The notes: generated by a model from the sequence alone, not told the origin. Shown: positions 1-11,757, counted from the stretch's first letter. The stretch is 64,000 bases of DNA from Chaetoderma sp. LZ-2023a (GCA_034401795.1 CM067370.1:59932369-59996368); one strand, 5' to 3'. Made by a program: numbers and translations.

Positions 1-32
1 GTCTGCTCACTCAGGTGTAACCCTTCAATAAT

Positions 33-240
33 TAACATTGGTCGAAAATACAAATATTTATTCACGGAATGTCTATTTGCATGTCAAAAGACTTGTGAAA
101 ATTTGCTGCTGGTCAATGACTGGCTCAGTTATCGAGCCAAGCATTCTACTTGGTAAATTTTGTGATTTTCATGAAATCTCCTCAGGACTCGCAATAGACG
201 CTGGGGTTTTTTTTGTTTGGTTTGATGATTCACTGCTTAA
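33..240. repeat. Hairpin MITE family 1, degenerate copy
   Basis: The copy begins TTAACATTGGTCGAAAATAC and carries the family's inner hairpin: AATGTCTATTTGCA, then a loop around GGCTCAGTTATCGAGCC, then the return arm. The arms are badly decayed here. TTAA lies at both limits, as expected if the family uses TTAA target sites like piggyBac-derived MITEs; that class is an inference. No coding sequence is seen. Confidence 0.55.
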
Positions 241-595
241 TGACTAAAATTGGTCAAGAATATCAAAATATTGTTTACTAAATGTTCATTAGCAGACCAA
301 GAGAAAACTATTTTTGAAAATTTACCACTGGAATGCCTGGCTCGTTCGTGGTAAATTTTCAAAAATAGTCCTCACCTGGCCTGACCACTGTCCTCATGAC
401 CACTGCAGCGCCAGTGGTACTGGAAAAATGTCTATTTGCAGACCAAGAAGACCATCTTGAAATTGACCACCAGAATTACTGGCTCGCAGAGGTAAATTTT
501 CAAAAATAGTCTATTCTTGGCCTGGAATAAGAGAAAATTAAAATTTTCTTGACAAAATTTGACTATGAAAGGCTTAAAGAGTTAAGACAGGTTTA
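237..595. repeat. Hairpin MITE family 1, compound copy
   Basis: TTAATGACTAAAATTGGTCAAG at the left and TTTGACTATGAAAGGCTTAA at the right delimit this copy. It holds two hairpin arms: AGCAGACCAAGAG...TACCACTGG near 290-330, and a second GCAGACCAAGAAG near 437 with AAAAATAGTC and TTGGCCTG on the return. It looks like a family member in which the palindrome was duplicated or rearranged. Confidence 0.55.
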
Positions 596-1049
596 GTTAA
601 TAATCAACTGATGGATAGACAAGATTGTGGATCACCCAATGATCACTACACTATGTATATATGTACAGTACAATTTCAATACAGAGCACCTTACACTTTC
701 TATGTACATAATTGCTTAGGCACAGTGAAAATGGAATAATGTGCATAGCCTAATATACCTGAACAACAAACACCTTCGAAAGGTGTTCAACAGACAAACT
801 GCAAACCATTAAATAATCTTAGGGTTGACTAAAGACAAGAAATTAAGACTTGGTCTGGTAACCCTTTTAAAATCCCTTACCACTTAAACTGGTCAAAAGC
901 GGCTTCTGGAGTAAACTTGAGAAATTTTCAAAAATAATTTCCCTTGGTCTGCAAATGAAAATTTTTAAGAGGGAATTGAAATTTCTTGAAGAAATTTAAG
1001 AGTTAAAAGATTAAAGAATAAATACGAAAAATGTTGCAATTTAAGAGAA
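596..1049. other. AT-rich intergenic, nothing recognised
   Basis: No open frame of note, no RNA gene and no clear repeat is visible. One loose match to the family 1 arm (AAATTTTCAAAAATAATTTCCCTTGGTCTGCAAATG) sits near 920-957 and may be a solo half-hairpin. Confidence 0.5.
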
Positions 1050-1142
1050 TCTGTTGAATATTTTAAAACCAATTTGATTGGAGATCAATGCTACCTAATA
1101 TAGGAACAAACTGTCTCAAATTGTTCTCTAATTACTCAACAG
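1050..1142. repeat. Palindromic repeat family 2, degenerate copy
   Basis: It starts CTGTTGAATATTTTAAAACC and ends near ACTCAACAG, the outer arms of the second palindrome family. The inner arms are decayed (CAATTTGATTGGAG against CTCAAATTG). Confidence 0.5.
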
Positions 1143-1379
1143 CTGCCTGTATGGTTGTCTTAAAATCTAGATACTGTCATCTTAGGAACAGGTTATTAAT
1201 CAGTTATTACAAATTTATACAGATTTTGATGATATACAATTATTTGTAAAGATTGAATTGAGAAAATAGAGCATTTATAAAGCTTACATTAGGCCTAATT
1301 AATGCATAATAAACACTGAACTTGCACAACATGAGATTAACCTAATGATCAAATGTTTTAAAAATTGTAAATGTTCTCA

Positions 1380-1545
1380 TAGAAAATGTCCATTTGCAGA
1401 CAGACTGATTAATATTTCAAATTATCACTTGAGTAATTAACCAGTGGTAATTTTTCAAAAATAGTCTTATCTTGTTCTGCAAATGGACATTTCTCAAACT
1501 CACTCTACAAAACGGTTTTGTCTAGCTTGAATGTTAAAGACAACC
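1380..1545. repeat. Hairpin MITE family 1 copy
   Basis: The arms are AAATGTCCATTTGCAGACAG and the return CTTGTTCTGCAAATGGACATTT. The centre contains ACCAGTGGTAATTTTTCAAAAATAGTC. The right terminus TTTTGTCTAGCTTGAATGTTAA matches the family end, in which a TTGACCATTAA-like motif precedes TTAA. Confidence 0.65.
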
Positions 1546-1737
1546 ATACAAATAATCTATTGAATATGTTGCAACTAAACTAGGCAGTGGCAGCTTCCAG
1601 GCATGTTAGTTTCAAAATATTAAACAAAATTTATCATCCATTGTAAGGATTTTTTTTCACTCATCTGTGTTCAAAGTCACTTAACTGTCTGACTGGTACA
1701 AGCCACAAAAATAATTTAAATGGTCAATAACTCTGGA

Positions 1738-1813
1738 GCTGCTGAATATTTTGAAAACAAATAGACTGAAAGTTGTTGACTTTTAGTCATATTGTTTTCA
1801 AAATATTCAGCAG
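1738..1813. repeat. Palindromic repeat family 2 copy
   Basis: A near-perfect hairpin: CTGCTGAATATTTTGAAAACA on the left pairs with TGTTTTCAAAATATTCAGCAG on the right around a short loop near TTGTTGACTTTTAG. The outer arms read GCTG/CAGC here where sister copies read GTTG/CAAC, so both arms changed together. Confidence 0.75.
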
Positions 1814-2224
1814 ATCCATATTTAAACCCCATGGACATTATAGTTATCCCAAAAACTTGATGCGTTCATTGAAATAAAGCCCAGGAAAAATCTGATTAAC
1901 AGAATAATGCTTCACATATGCTAGTAATAAACCTATCCTTATTTACATTTCTTTTCCGCCTAGATTTCCCTCCATTCATTGTTTACAGGTAAATGCTCGG
2001 TTGCAAGCTATGTCTGAAGATTACCAATCATGGCGAGAATCCTACCCTGTATTTGTTTTTTCCAAAGAAAGTACACTAAACATGCTTAAAACATACATTA
2101 TTGATATTTACATGTGTTTTAGAGGCTCCGACATGACATGTACTATTATAATTTTTGCACAAGAACCCCTAAGCATCATGAGATTTTGATAATACATGTG
2201 CTAATCATTTCCTTAACATTTAAT

Positions 2225-2400
2225 TCTCAAATTAGCTTTTAACATGTTTAACTCTCACCAAAAGTGCCCACCTGCAGACCAAGAGATGTTTCAAAATTTA
2301 TAACTGCAATTATTTGCTCAGTTAGGGAGCCAGTCATTACAGTGGTAAATTTCCAATCATAGTCTTCTCTTGGTCTGTAAATGAACATCACTGTTGCAGA
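2225..2400. repeat. Hairpin MITE family 1, degenerate copy
   Basis: Left TTTAACTCTCACC, arm CCTGCAGACCAAGAGATG, centre GGAGCCAGTCATTACAGTGGTAAATT, return arm CTTCTCTTGGTCTGTAAATGAACAT. The arm pair GACCAAGAG/CTCTTGGTC is intact while the centre has decayed. Confidence 0.65.
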
Positions 2401-2499
2401 AGTTATTTTTGGCCAGCCTCTGCGTTAAGCCATCAATAATTGTATTCATTATTAACACAAGTATACATGATATTCCAGGATCATAATGGCATGAGGTAT

Positions 2500-2655
2500 A
2501 CACTAAGGTTGAATATTTTAAAATAATTAGCTAACTCTTTCATTATTACCGCAAAATGTCAAATTCTTGAAGATATAAGGAATATTTGTTGAATACTGTG
2601 ACAATAATTTGACAGATGTGGTTTCAGCCAAATTAGTTTTAAAATATTCAATGTT
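2500..2655. repeat. Palindromic repeat family 2, degenerate copies
   Basis: A GTTGAATATTTTAAAATAATTAGC half sits near 2,508-2,531. A fuller hairpin runs from TGTTGAATACTGTGACAATAATTTGAC (2,587) to AAATTAGTTTTAAAATATTCAA (2,651). Confidence 0.5.
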
Positions 2656-2761
2656 AGCTTTCCTGTATAGTTGCCTTAAAATTAAGACACTGCTCTGTGA
2701 TAAAGCGGCAACATTTCACTGATCATTTACCCGTATTTCATTTTAAACACTACCATAAAGG

Positions 2762-2857
2762 AACTGTTGACTATTTTGAAATTAACTTGACTGGAAGCCA
2801 TTGCTGCCTTAAGCAGCAACTGCTCCTAGTCAATTAATTTCAAAATATTCAACAGAA
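2762..2857. repeat. Palindromic repeat family 2 copy
   Basis: Left arm CTGTTGACTATTTTGAAATTAACTTGACTGG and right arm AGTCAATTAATTTCAAAATATTCAACAG flank a secondary stem GCTGCCTTAAGCAGC. The hairpin is well preserved. Confidence 0.75.
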
Positions 2858-3890
2858 TAAGTATTATATCTTAAAGAATATAATTTTTCAGGTATTTGTC
2901 AGTAAAAGGGTTAAAGCAAATTCAGAATATTCAACCTTCTGTTTATGCTTATCAAATAAATTACAATTGAATATATTTCAATAGATTTATTAATAAAAAC
3001 TTTAGGAATCGGGGCAGACTCAGTCAGCCACCTAATTGATAAGCATGTATGCCTCACCTTGCGATTTTATCTATTACTTCATAATTGGAAAACATAATCT
3101 AATAATTACATGCCTCTTAATTGCGACTACTGCCATATCTACCCGTACAAAGTCAATAAAATAATTTGCAACATAATTAATTGAATAACTTTGTTAATTC
3201 ATTAATTAAGGTACCAAATTACGGGAGTGGACTCTTGGTTACAGTCAGATAGAGCTTGAAATATCTCTCATCAAATTACAGTACATGGAGCAGGGTTATT
3301 TACAACAGAGCCAAAGTATGTACAGGTTTTTCAATAGCGGTCTTCCTTTTGTCTAACTGGGTACTTATAAATCTTTGACTTATTCTCCTAATCACTTGTA
3401 TCGTATTAATTATTATTTCATAATTATGTGTAACATGTATATAAGATTTAATAAGGACATAATCAAAATATCTACAGAATCTGTACATAACTTTGTCTGA
3501 TCATATGAGTGTTGAGTTCTATTCCACAGTAATCACTGAGGAGAATCAGATTTATAAAGCCCTAAGCCAAATATACCAACTCCTGGAGGAAACGCATAAC
3601 TCTAAGAATCCAGTGAAATCATTAAATTTAAATCAAGACTGATAAATCTAGAAGTCAAGATAAGAATTATATCTTGAATGGCGCTCAATTCAATAATCTT
3701 CAATACGACTTTATAATAGAGGAATCCAGTCTGTCACTAAAGCATATCATGTCATAATAAATTACATCATAGGTAGGCTGACATCGCAGTCTAAATATAA
3801 TGAATGGCATATCTAAGTCTGTCACGAACGCTTAGCACTTTCACCAATGAATTCCCCATCTCTCATTTTCAAAGCACCCCTACACGGAAA
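2858..3890. other. AT-rich intergenic, nothing recognised
   Basis: I see no gene, RNA or clear repeat in this kilobase. Confidence 0.5.
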
Positions 3891-3970
3891 CTGTTGAATA
3901 TTTTGAAATTAATTTGACTGGAAGCAGTTGGTGCCTAATCCAGCGAAATTAATTTGAAAATATTCAACAG
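3891..3970. repeat. Palindromic repeat family 2 copy
   Basis: CTGTTGAATATTTTGAAATTAATTTGACTGG pairs with CGAAATTAATTTGAAAATATTCAACAG over a loop of about 25 bases (AAGCAGTTGGTGCCTAATCCAG). Confidence 0.75.
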
Positions 3971-4077
3971 AATAAGTTTTATAGCGTGAAGAATATACTT
4001 TTTCCGAGATTTATCAGTGAAAGGGTTAAGATTTTGTCACGTTGTATGAATTGTATGTCTCTACTATATAACCATTC

Positions 4078-4169
4078 TGTTGAATATTATGAAACTAATG
4101 TAAATGGGTGCTAATGCTGCTACAGACTGCAACAGCACCCAGTTAAATTAGTTTCAAAATATTCAACAG
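4078..4169. repeat. Palindromic repeat family 2 copy
   Basis: TCTGTTGAATATTATGAAACTAAT pairs with ATTAGTTTCAAAATATTCAACAG, and an inner stem GGGTGCT/AGCACCC is private to this copy. Here the arms read GAAACTAAT/ATTAGTTTC where other copies have GAAATTAAT/ATTAATTTC. Confidence 0.75.
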
Positions 4170-4889
4170 TTTACCAGTAGTTTTCAGGGTTCGATCGATC
4201 ACAAAGCCTTTGTTAGTCCGGTGCCCGTTATTTACAAAAAATGTACCCATTTCATATATCTGAACTTAAGCTAGCTTGAGCTTTAGTCGACTATCATCAA
4301 ACATGCAATTTGGGTTATTTCAGAACCATATAATCTAAATCAACTAAATTGTTCTGGCTACTTTGTTTAGTCCACTGCTCTGCTACTGGCCAGGTTACTG
4401 TACAACGTGCCGGTACAATCGCTTATAGCATGTTATAATAAGATATTACTTGATAGTCATTCACTAACATTGCCTGTCCTTGTTGCTACCCGGTAATTAG
4501 GATCAAGCTTTTTTGACAGCTAGTCTATAACGTTCATAAAGATGAGCATACAGCTCCATACTATGAATGGAATAAATAAGATATTTGATATAAATGTGTG
4601 TTAGCGGTACTGAATGGGTATAGAGCTTCTGTGAAACTTTGAAGACATACTGTAGGTTGCATACAGACTGAATGGTCATACACACCCTCATAAATTGCTG
4701 ACAGTGCAAGGCATAATTTATCTGGTATCGCATCTCAATTTGCTACCTATACTTTGGTAGTTTTGCAGCATGTATAGTTGTATCTGCTTTGCAAAATGTG
4801 CATGCCATTACAATTAATCATTGAACTTCTTTACTTTAGCATTAATTGCTATAGAATTTTGCTGACAAATAAACAATCTATAATTTGAC
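4170..4889. other. Intergenic, nothing recognised
   Basis: No supported gene or repeat. The longest frames here are short and have no recognisable features. Confidence 0.5.
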
Positions 4890-5150
4890 GTTGGCAGTTT
4901 AGTAAGAAATTAGACCAAAAGACTAATACTAGAAATTTTGCGAGTCGCAGCTAAGATTCTTGCATTTATTTGCAAGCGTCTTGAGAAATGCCTATCTGCA
5001 GGCCAGGAAAAGTCAATTTTTGAAATTTTATCAAGCCAGTCAGTAAGTGGGAAAATTTCTAAACTAGTCTTGTCCTGGCCTGCAACTGGACATTGACAAC
5101 CAAGCAAAGATTTCACTTTTCTTGACATATCTTGACCATTAAATCTCTAT
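4890..5150. repeat. Hairpin MITE family 1 copy with divergent arms
   Basis: The arms are ATGCCTATCTGCAGGCCAGGAAAAG and the return CTTGTCCTGGCCTGCAACTGGACATT. The inner pair is AAAATTTCTAAACTAG against TTTTTGAAATTTT. The right side has TTTCTTGACATATCTTGACCATTAAA. The arm sequence GGCCAGGA/TCCTGGCC differs from other members yet stays complementary. Confidence 0.65.
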
Positions 5151-5935
5151 GAGTAAAAAAATAAATAAGTGGATTATCTTATTACATGGTATCACTATGA
5201 TATTTCTAATCTCGCATAATGGATTTTGTCTAAATGAAGCATTTAGTACATTGCTATTGTTCACTTTGCCTCTGTCAATGCTTTAGATTACAACATATGG
5301 CAGGAAGATGATGATGATGAAACTCAAGTGAAGAATAAATGGTAACTTGGTTACAGCTATTGTTCTACTTTAAAAAGAGCACATATGCTGACCTAATTTA
5401 AAAGGAAAATAAGTAATGGTATCCATTGTCTTTTTGATACAGCTTCCCTAGAAACGATGCTACCAATTCCGTAGTATCTGTATTGATGGCAGTCAAGTAA
5501 AGCTCATAGAGCAGGCGTAAGATGTCTTTATAATGTAATTCTAGACAAAATCAGATACATTATTCAATGAAAAAGGCTGCATAAGTGATAGAAAAAACTA
5601 TTAAGTCTCACTAAAGGTAGTTTTCAAGAATATTGAATTGAGCAACATGTGAGACACTTAATTCTTAATCGCAACCTCTAGATTTATCGATCATTATAAT
5701 AATAATATGTATGAATTTACAGGATTTCTCCATGTTTGGTCAAGGAGCTCAAGGAGCTGCTATATCACATTCACATGTTTGCAATCTGATCCCTATGATG
5801 GCTATACCAATAGTAACTTTATTTTATAATATATGCAATATATATATATATATATATACATACTGCAATTGCCAAATAGGAAAGTGCACTTGGGACGATA
5901 ACTAATCTTTAACCATTTTGCTAAGGTATTAAAGG

Positions 5936-5968
<33 letters not shown>

Positions 5969-6198
5969 GCAGGCATTTATTTTGAATAGAAAGACTACAC
6001 ACGTCAAGCCCTTTTTGAATATCCCCATTTCACACATAACATTCAGAGCTGCAAAATTTGGATTGGCATGGTATCATAGTCAATGGCTTACAGCATTTTT
6101 CAAGATTAACAATATTTGGTGGATAAAATCACCAAATTGAGCATAGGGATCTCTTATACATACATCAATTGAAGTCACATTAGATTTCATAACTTAAT
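5151..6198. other. Intergenic with microsatellites
   Basis: The stretch contains a (TA)n run near 5,838-5,860 and an (ATT)n run at about 5,936-5,968. No gene is supported. Confidence 0.6.
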
Positions 6199-8126
6199 AA
6201 GAGGCCCAAGGAGCCTGTATCACTCACCTGCAATTATTGGCCACTAGCGCAACCGAACAAAACGAGATGACAATTGGACAAATTTACCAATCAAATTTCT
6301 GTGAAGAGGGTTTAGCCAAGTTTTACTAAAATTGTCCCAGTGGTTAATAAGTTGTCTTTTTATGATTTTCTCATAAATTTGCAGAAAAAACCAGATGTCC
6401 ACCAAAAAAGCTAAATTCTGATTGATTCATGGTGGACATGTTGTTTTGATATATCTCCATGGAACAAACTCTAATGGCCTTTAGTCCCTAACCATAGATT
6501 CCAAATTTTGTCTCGACCCGCACAGCGGTTCTAGAAGTCGTTTTCGCGAAAACTAGGTCATCCAAGATGGCCGCCAAACCATTTGGCCAATCGAGTTCCC
6601 TTGAACAAATTGGTTCAGCTCTGATATTCATGAGTTTGAAATCAATCACCCAAACGGTTTCGGAGATTTTTAGACGTTTAATAAAAATCGGCCAAAATCC
6701 AAGATGGCCACGGCCCAAATTATCCGATCGGCTTTGTTTGAACAAACATAGATTTCTATGCCCTAAGAATGCTTCCTGCCAAATATACTTGAAATCGCTC
6801 TAGTGGCTCTCGAGAAGACATTTTAAATTTCCCATTGCTTTAGCATGGGAACGTTTGGCGGGAAGACGATCCAAGATGGCCGACAAACCGTATATTCGAC
6901 AGGTTTGAAAGTGGTAAATTTGACATCAGAATACCCAAAAACATATACAAAACCAATTACAGCATCAAAATCTATCAAATAAAAAAATCCAATATGGCCG
7001 CCAAACACTGTATAGTTTGTTTAGCCTACGGCGGCCATGTTTTTTTTACGGATCAACCTCACTTGAACAAACATTAATGGCCCTTAGTCCCTAATCATAT
7101 CTGCAAAATTTCGGCCCGATCAGTTTATCAGTTCTGGAGAAGTCGTTTTCGTGAAAACTAGGTCCTCCAAGATGGCCACCAAACTATTTGGTCAATCAAG
7201 TTCCCTTGAACAAACTTGGATCAGCTCTTCCCCTAGGTCATATTTCATGAATTTTAAATCGATGCCCAAAACAGTTTGGAGATTTTTAAAGATATTAAAA
7301 AAAATTGGCTAAAATCCAAGATAGGCGCTGGCCACATTGGCCGATCGGGTTCGTTTGAACAAACTTAAATCCTTATGCCCTAAGGATTGGAACAAATATA
7401 ATTGAAATCGGCCCAGTGGTTATTGTGAAGACATTAAAAATTTTGTATTGCTTTAGTATGGGAGCTTTTGGCGGGAAAATGATCCAAGATGACTGCCAAA
7501 TGGTTTATCCGAAAATTTAAGATGGCAAATTTGAAATCAGAATACTACAAAACATATATAAAACCAATTTCAACCTCAAAATCCATCAAATAAAAAATCC
7601 CAAATGGCAACCAAACGCCCTACATTTTTATTGGTCCAAGATGGCCATGTTTTTTGACGTATCAACTTCTCTTGAACAAACTTTAATGGCCCTAATTATA
7701 TCTCCCAAATTTCGACACAATCCCGTCAGCGGTTCTGTAACGTCGTTTTTGGGAAAACTAGGTCATCCAAGATGGCTGCCAAACTATTTGGCCAATCAAG
7801 TTCCCTTGAAAAAACTTGGTTCAGCTCTTACACTAGATATTTCATGAGTTTGAAATCAATTCCCCAAACGGTTCCTCAAGTAGTTTCAGAGATTTTTTTT
7901 AGACATTTCCTAAAATCGGCCGAAATCCAAGATGGCCACCAGCCAAATTGGTCGATCAGCTTCGTTTCAACTAACTTGAATCCCTATGCCCTAAGGATGC
8001 TTTCTGTGAAATATAATTTAAATCGGCCCAGCGGTTCTTGAGGTCGTTTAAAGGAAATGTTGACAGACGAATGACGGACGGTCGCCATGGCATAAGCTCA
8101 CTTGGCCTTTCAGGCCAGGTGAGGTA
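6199..8126. repeat. GAGGCCC...GGTGAGGTAA dispersed repeat, long copy
   Basis: It starts AAGAGGCCCAAGGAGCCTGTATCACTCACCTG and ends GCATAAGCTCACTTGGCCTTTCAGGCCAGGTGAGGTAA. The interior is built of divergent repeats of about 500 bp, each carrying AGGTCATCCAAGATGGC, CTTGAACAAACTTGGATC, CCCTATGCCCTAAGGATGC and GAAATCGGCCCAGTGG. The 3' end is a perfect hairpin (CTTGGCCTTTCAGGCCAGG) followed by TAA. It has no coding capacity, so it is non-autonomous. A Helitron-like origin (3' hairpin then CTRR) is possible but not shown, because the 5' end lacks TC. Confidence 0.7.
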
Positions 8127-8324
8127 AAAACCCAAGATGGCCACCGAAATGGTATCTAAATAATTATATAAATACCTGTGTGTATGATACTAGCTATAAT
8201 TGTCGACTGTGGTTGAAGGGTTTACATATATGGTTTCCCATGATGTTATATTTGAACATTTCCAATTTCATTTTTGTATGTGATGTGATGTGTAATTCAC
8301 AAATCATTAATCAAACCAAGTTTA

Positions 8325-8760
8325 ATCTCTGATATTCAGTGACCCGTTGAAGGTAGGACACAATACCTTACCGTTGATACATTACATGTCTTTAGGTCAT
8401 TACGCATCTATATACCAAGTTTGGTTACTGAATAGAAACTCTCTTGAAACTACAGACAGACAAGAATAATCTCTGATGTTCATTGAACCATGAAAAGTAG
8501 GTTACGCTGACCTACTTTTGACACTTGATACACCTTTAGGCTATGAAGCATCCATACAACAAATTTGGTTACTGTATACAAAAAGAAATCTTGAAACTAC
8601 AGCCTGGACAAGAATAAACTATGGTGTTCAATGAACCATGAACAGTAGGTTGCATGATCTACTTTTAATACATGACACACCTTTAGGCCATGACGCATCC
8701 ATACACCAACTTTGGTTAAAGTACACAAAAAACTTGAAACTACATCTTGGACAAGAATAA
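8325..8760. repeat. Three tandem copies of a ~145 bp monomer
   Basis: Units start near 8,325, 8,468 and 8,612. Each has CTCTGATGTTCAnTGAACCATGAA, GTAGGTT, TTTTGATACnTnACACACCTTTAGGC and CTTGAAACTACAGnCnnGACAAGAATAA. They lie directly before the next GAGGCCC element. Confidence 0.6.
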
Positions 8761-8762
8761 AC

Positions 8763-11439
8763 AAGAGGCCCAAGGGCCTGTGACGCTCTCCTGGACCATT
8801 AACATTTGAATCATTTGCATTTAAATATACATGATGGATAATTTTCGGAAAATCCAAGATGGCCACCACAAAATAGACCAAACCACTCTCATTTGACATT
8901 TTGAAGCCTACCGTTATAGAATCCTTCGACACAAGGTTGCTTGAAATCAGACTATGGATTAAGGAGTACCATTTTTAAATGGTTACGGATAATTTTCAGA
9001 AAACCAAGACATTGACCTATCAAAATTCGGAATAGAATTTCTAGAGATTACCACTATAGGATCCTTCCCGCCAAATTTGGCTTAAGGGAAAACGAATTCC
9101 CATTTTCTGGAAAATCCAAAACCACCCAAAAAAATCAAGCAGTCAAAATTCTGTATACAAGTCCTGAAGTGTACCAGACTAGTGTCCGTCCAGCTGAGTT
9201 TGGTCGAAATCGGCCAAGCGGTTGATGAGTAGCCTTTTAAATGGTTTCCAAAAAATTAGGAAAATCCAAGATGGGCACTGGAACTAGAGGCCCAAGGGCC
9301 TGTGACGCTCACCTGCACCATTAGCATTTGAGGCATTTGCATTTAAATATACACCATCCTTTACATTAAACAAGATGGCCACCGGAAAAATTGACCAATC
9401 AAAATTCTGAATGAAAGTTATGGAGCCTATTACCATAGAATACATCTAACCAAATGTGGTTGAAATATGTCAAGCAGCTATGGAGGAGTAGCATTTTGAC
9501 CATTTCCGGTAAATCTTTTACAAAATCTAAGATTTTCACCCAAAACATTTATTAATCAAAATTCTGAATGGAAGTTCTGGAGCCTACCACAATAGGGTCC
9601 TTTCAGCCAAATTTGGTTGAAATCTCTCAGAATGGTAAGGAAAAGAAGCAATTTGATAATTTCCGGTACATTTTTCATACAAGAGGCCCAAGGGCCTGTG
9701 GCGCTCACCTGAGCCATTTGCATTTAAATAGATATGATGGATAATTTTCAGAAAAGCCAAGATGGCCACCCAATAGATTTACCAATCAAAATTCTGAATA
9801 GAAATTCTAATCTACCTTGATAGTGTCGCTCTAGTCAAATTTGTTTGAAATATGTCAAGCAACTAAGGAGAAGCAGTGTTTTGACAATTTCTGGTAAATT
9901 TTTCATAAAATCTAAGATTTTCACCCAAAAAATTGATGAATCAAAATTCTGAATAGATTTTCTAGAGCTTACCACCATAGAACCCATTGGAGAAATTTTT
10001 TTGAAACATGTCAAGCAGCTAAAGAGGGGTAGCAATTTGGCAATTTCCGGTACATTTTTCATAAAATCTCAGATTTTAATGCAAAAAATTGATGACTCAA
10101 AATTCTGAATGGATGTTCTAGAGCATATGGCCATAAGATACTTTCAGCCTAATTTGGCTAAAACCGGTCAAGATGGTAAGAAGCAGCAATTTGACAATTT
10201 CCAGTACAATTTTCATAAAATCTCACCCAGAAAAGTTCTGGAGCCTATGACCATTGGGTCCTTTGAGACAAATTTGCTTCAAATCGCTCAGAATGGTAAG
10301 AAGCATTTTGACTATTTCCGGTACATTTTTCATAAAATATAAGATTTTCACCCAAAAAATTGATGAATCAAAATTATGAATGGAACTTCTGGAGCCTATG
10401 ACCATTGGGTCCTTTCAGCCAAATTTGGTTGAAATCGCTCAGAATGGTAAGGAGAAGAAGCAATTTGACAATTTCCGATACATTTTTCATAAAATCTCAG
10501 ATTTTCACCCAGAAAATTGATGAATCAAAATTTGGAATGGAAGTTCTGGAGCCTATGACCATTGGGTCCTTTCAAACAAATTTGGTTGAAATCGCCCAAG
10601 CGGTTAATGAGACGTATCTTAAAGCAAAAGTTTACGGACAACGGATGGTCGCCACGGCATAAGCTCACTTGGCCTTTCAGGCCAGGTGAGGCAAAAATCT
10701 AAGATTTTCACCCAAAAAATTGATCAATCAAAAATTCTGAAAAAAGGTCTGGAGAGTACCACCAGAGGATCCTTTCAGCCAAATTTGGTTGAAATTGGTC
10801 AAACCATTAAGAAGAAGCGATTTGACGGACGGACGATGGACAGCCACCATGGCATAAGCTCACTTGGTCTTTCAGGCCAGGTGAGCTAAAATTTGACCAA
10901 TTAAAATTCTGTATACATGTTCTGAATTCTACCATCATAGGGTCCTTTCAGCCAAGTCTGATTGAAATTGCGCAAGCAGTTAATGAGTAGTAGTGTTTTA
11001 AACAATTTCCCGCCAAACATATGGAAAATTCAAGATGGCCACCGAAAAAAGTGTTCAATAAAAATTTTGTATACTTTTCTGAAGCATACTAATCTAGGGT
11101 CCTTCCAACTGAGTTTGATTCAAATCGGCCAAGTGGTTAATGAGGAGTAGGCTTTAAACCGATTTCCAGAAATTTTCAGAAAATCCAAGATGGTCGCCGG
11201 AAAAATTGACCAATCAAAATTTTGTTTACAAGCTCTGAAACATACCAGCGTACTATCCTCCCAGCTAAGCCTGGTTAAAATTGTCCAAGCAGTTAATGAG
11301 GAGTAGCGTTTTAAACAATTTCCTGCAATTTTTCAATGGTTAATGAGTAGCGTTTCTAAGTAAAAGTTGCCAGACGGATGGGCGGACGGCCGGCCGCCAT
11401 GCCATAAGCTCACTTGGCCATTCTGGCCAGGTGAGCTAA
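8763..11439. repeat. GAGGCCC...GTGAGCTAA repeats nested three deep
   Basis: Three family starts (GAGGCCCAAGGGCCTGTG at about 8,765, 9,296 and 9,683) are followed by three family ends (CACTTGGCCTTTCAGGCCAGGTGAG or close variants ending at about 10,690, 10,889 and 11,439). This is what nested self-insertion, or repeated internal duplication, would leave. No coding sequence is present. Confidence 0.65.
9500..10730. repeat. Internal ~156 bp tandem repeat array
   Basis: The monomer contains AAAATCTAAGATTTTCACCCAAAAAATTGATGAATC, TCTGGAGCCTATGACCATTGGGTCC and AATTTGGTTGAAATCGCTCAGAATGG. Starts fall near 9,520, 9,907, 10,063, 10,336 and 10,492 with a typical spacing of 156 bp. It lies inside the nested GAGGCCC elements. 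Confidence 0.65.
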
Positions 11440-11757
11440 TAAACTAAGACTAAACCATGCTAAAGTATGGGGAAAATGTTAAAATTACCATCATTTATGA
11501 TGCAAACAGAATGCAATGATGGTATAGAACAAATCTGTATTAAAGTTTTATTGAGATCTGATAAGACTGTGGTGAATAAATATCCATAGAAAAACCTGAG
11601 CATTCTTCTAATTCATGGCAAAGGTAGCATGCCACTTGAATCGCTATAGCGAGCCATCCTTGCATAGGGCTTGACAAAATGAGCCTTCAGTAAACACAAA
11701 ATCATGACTTTTAGGTGGAGAATGAAAAGGGTTAAGTTTGTTTTACAGTGTCTACAT
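11440..11757. repeat. Degenerate ~190 bp monomer (same family as 51.5-53.4 kb)
   Basis: The stretch has AAACCATGCTAAAGTATGG, CAAACAGAATGCAATGATGGTATAGAACAAATCTG and TATTGAGATCTGATAAG, which recur in the array at 51,540-53,370. Confidence 0.55.

Noticed and set aside
5936..5968. Regular repeats suggestive of a CRISPR-like array
   Set aside because: Simple (ATT)n; all regular arrays in the window are microsatellites or transposon satellites in a eukaryotic context.
6488..8041. Open frames of 60-89 codons in the AAGATGGCC repeats
   Set aside because: They recur in different frames in different repeat copies and are not conserved as protein.
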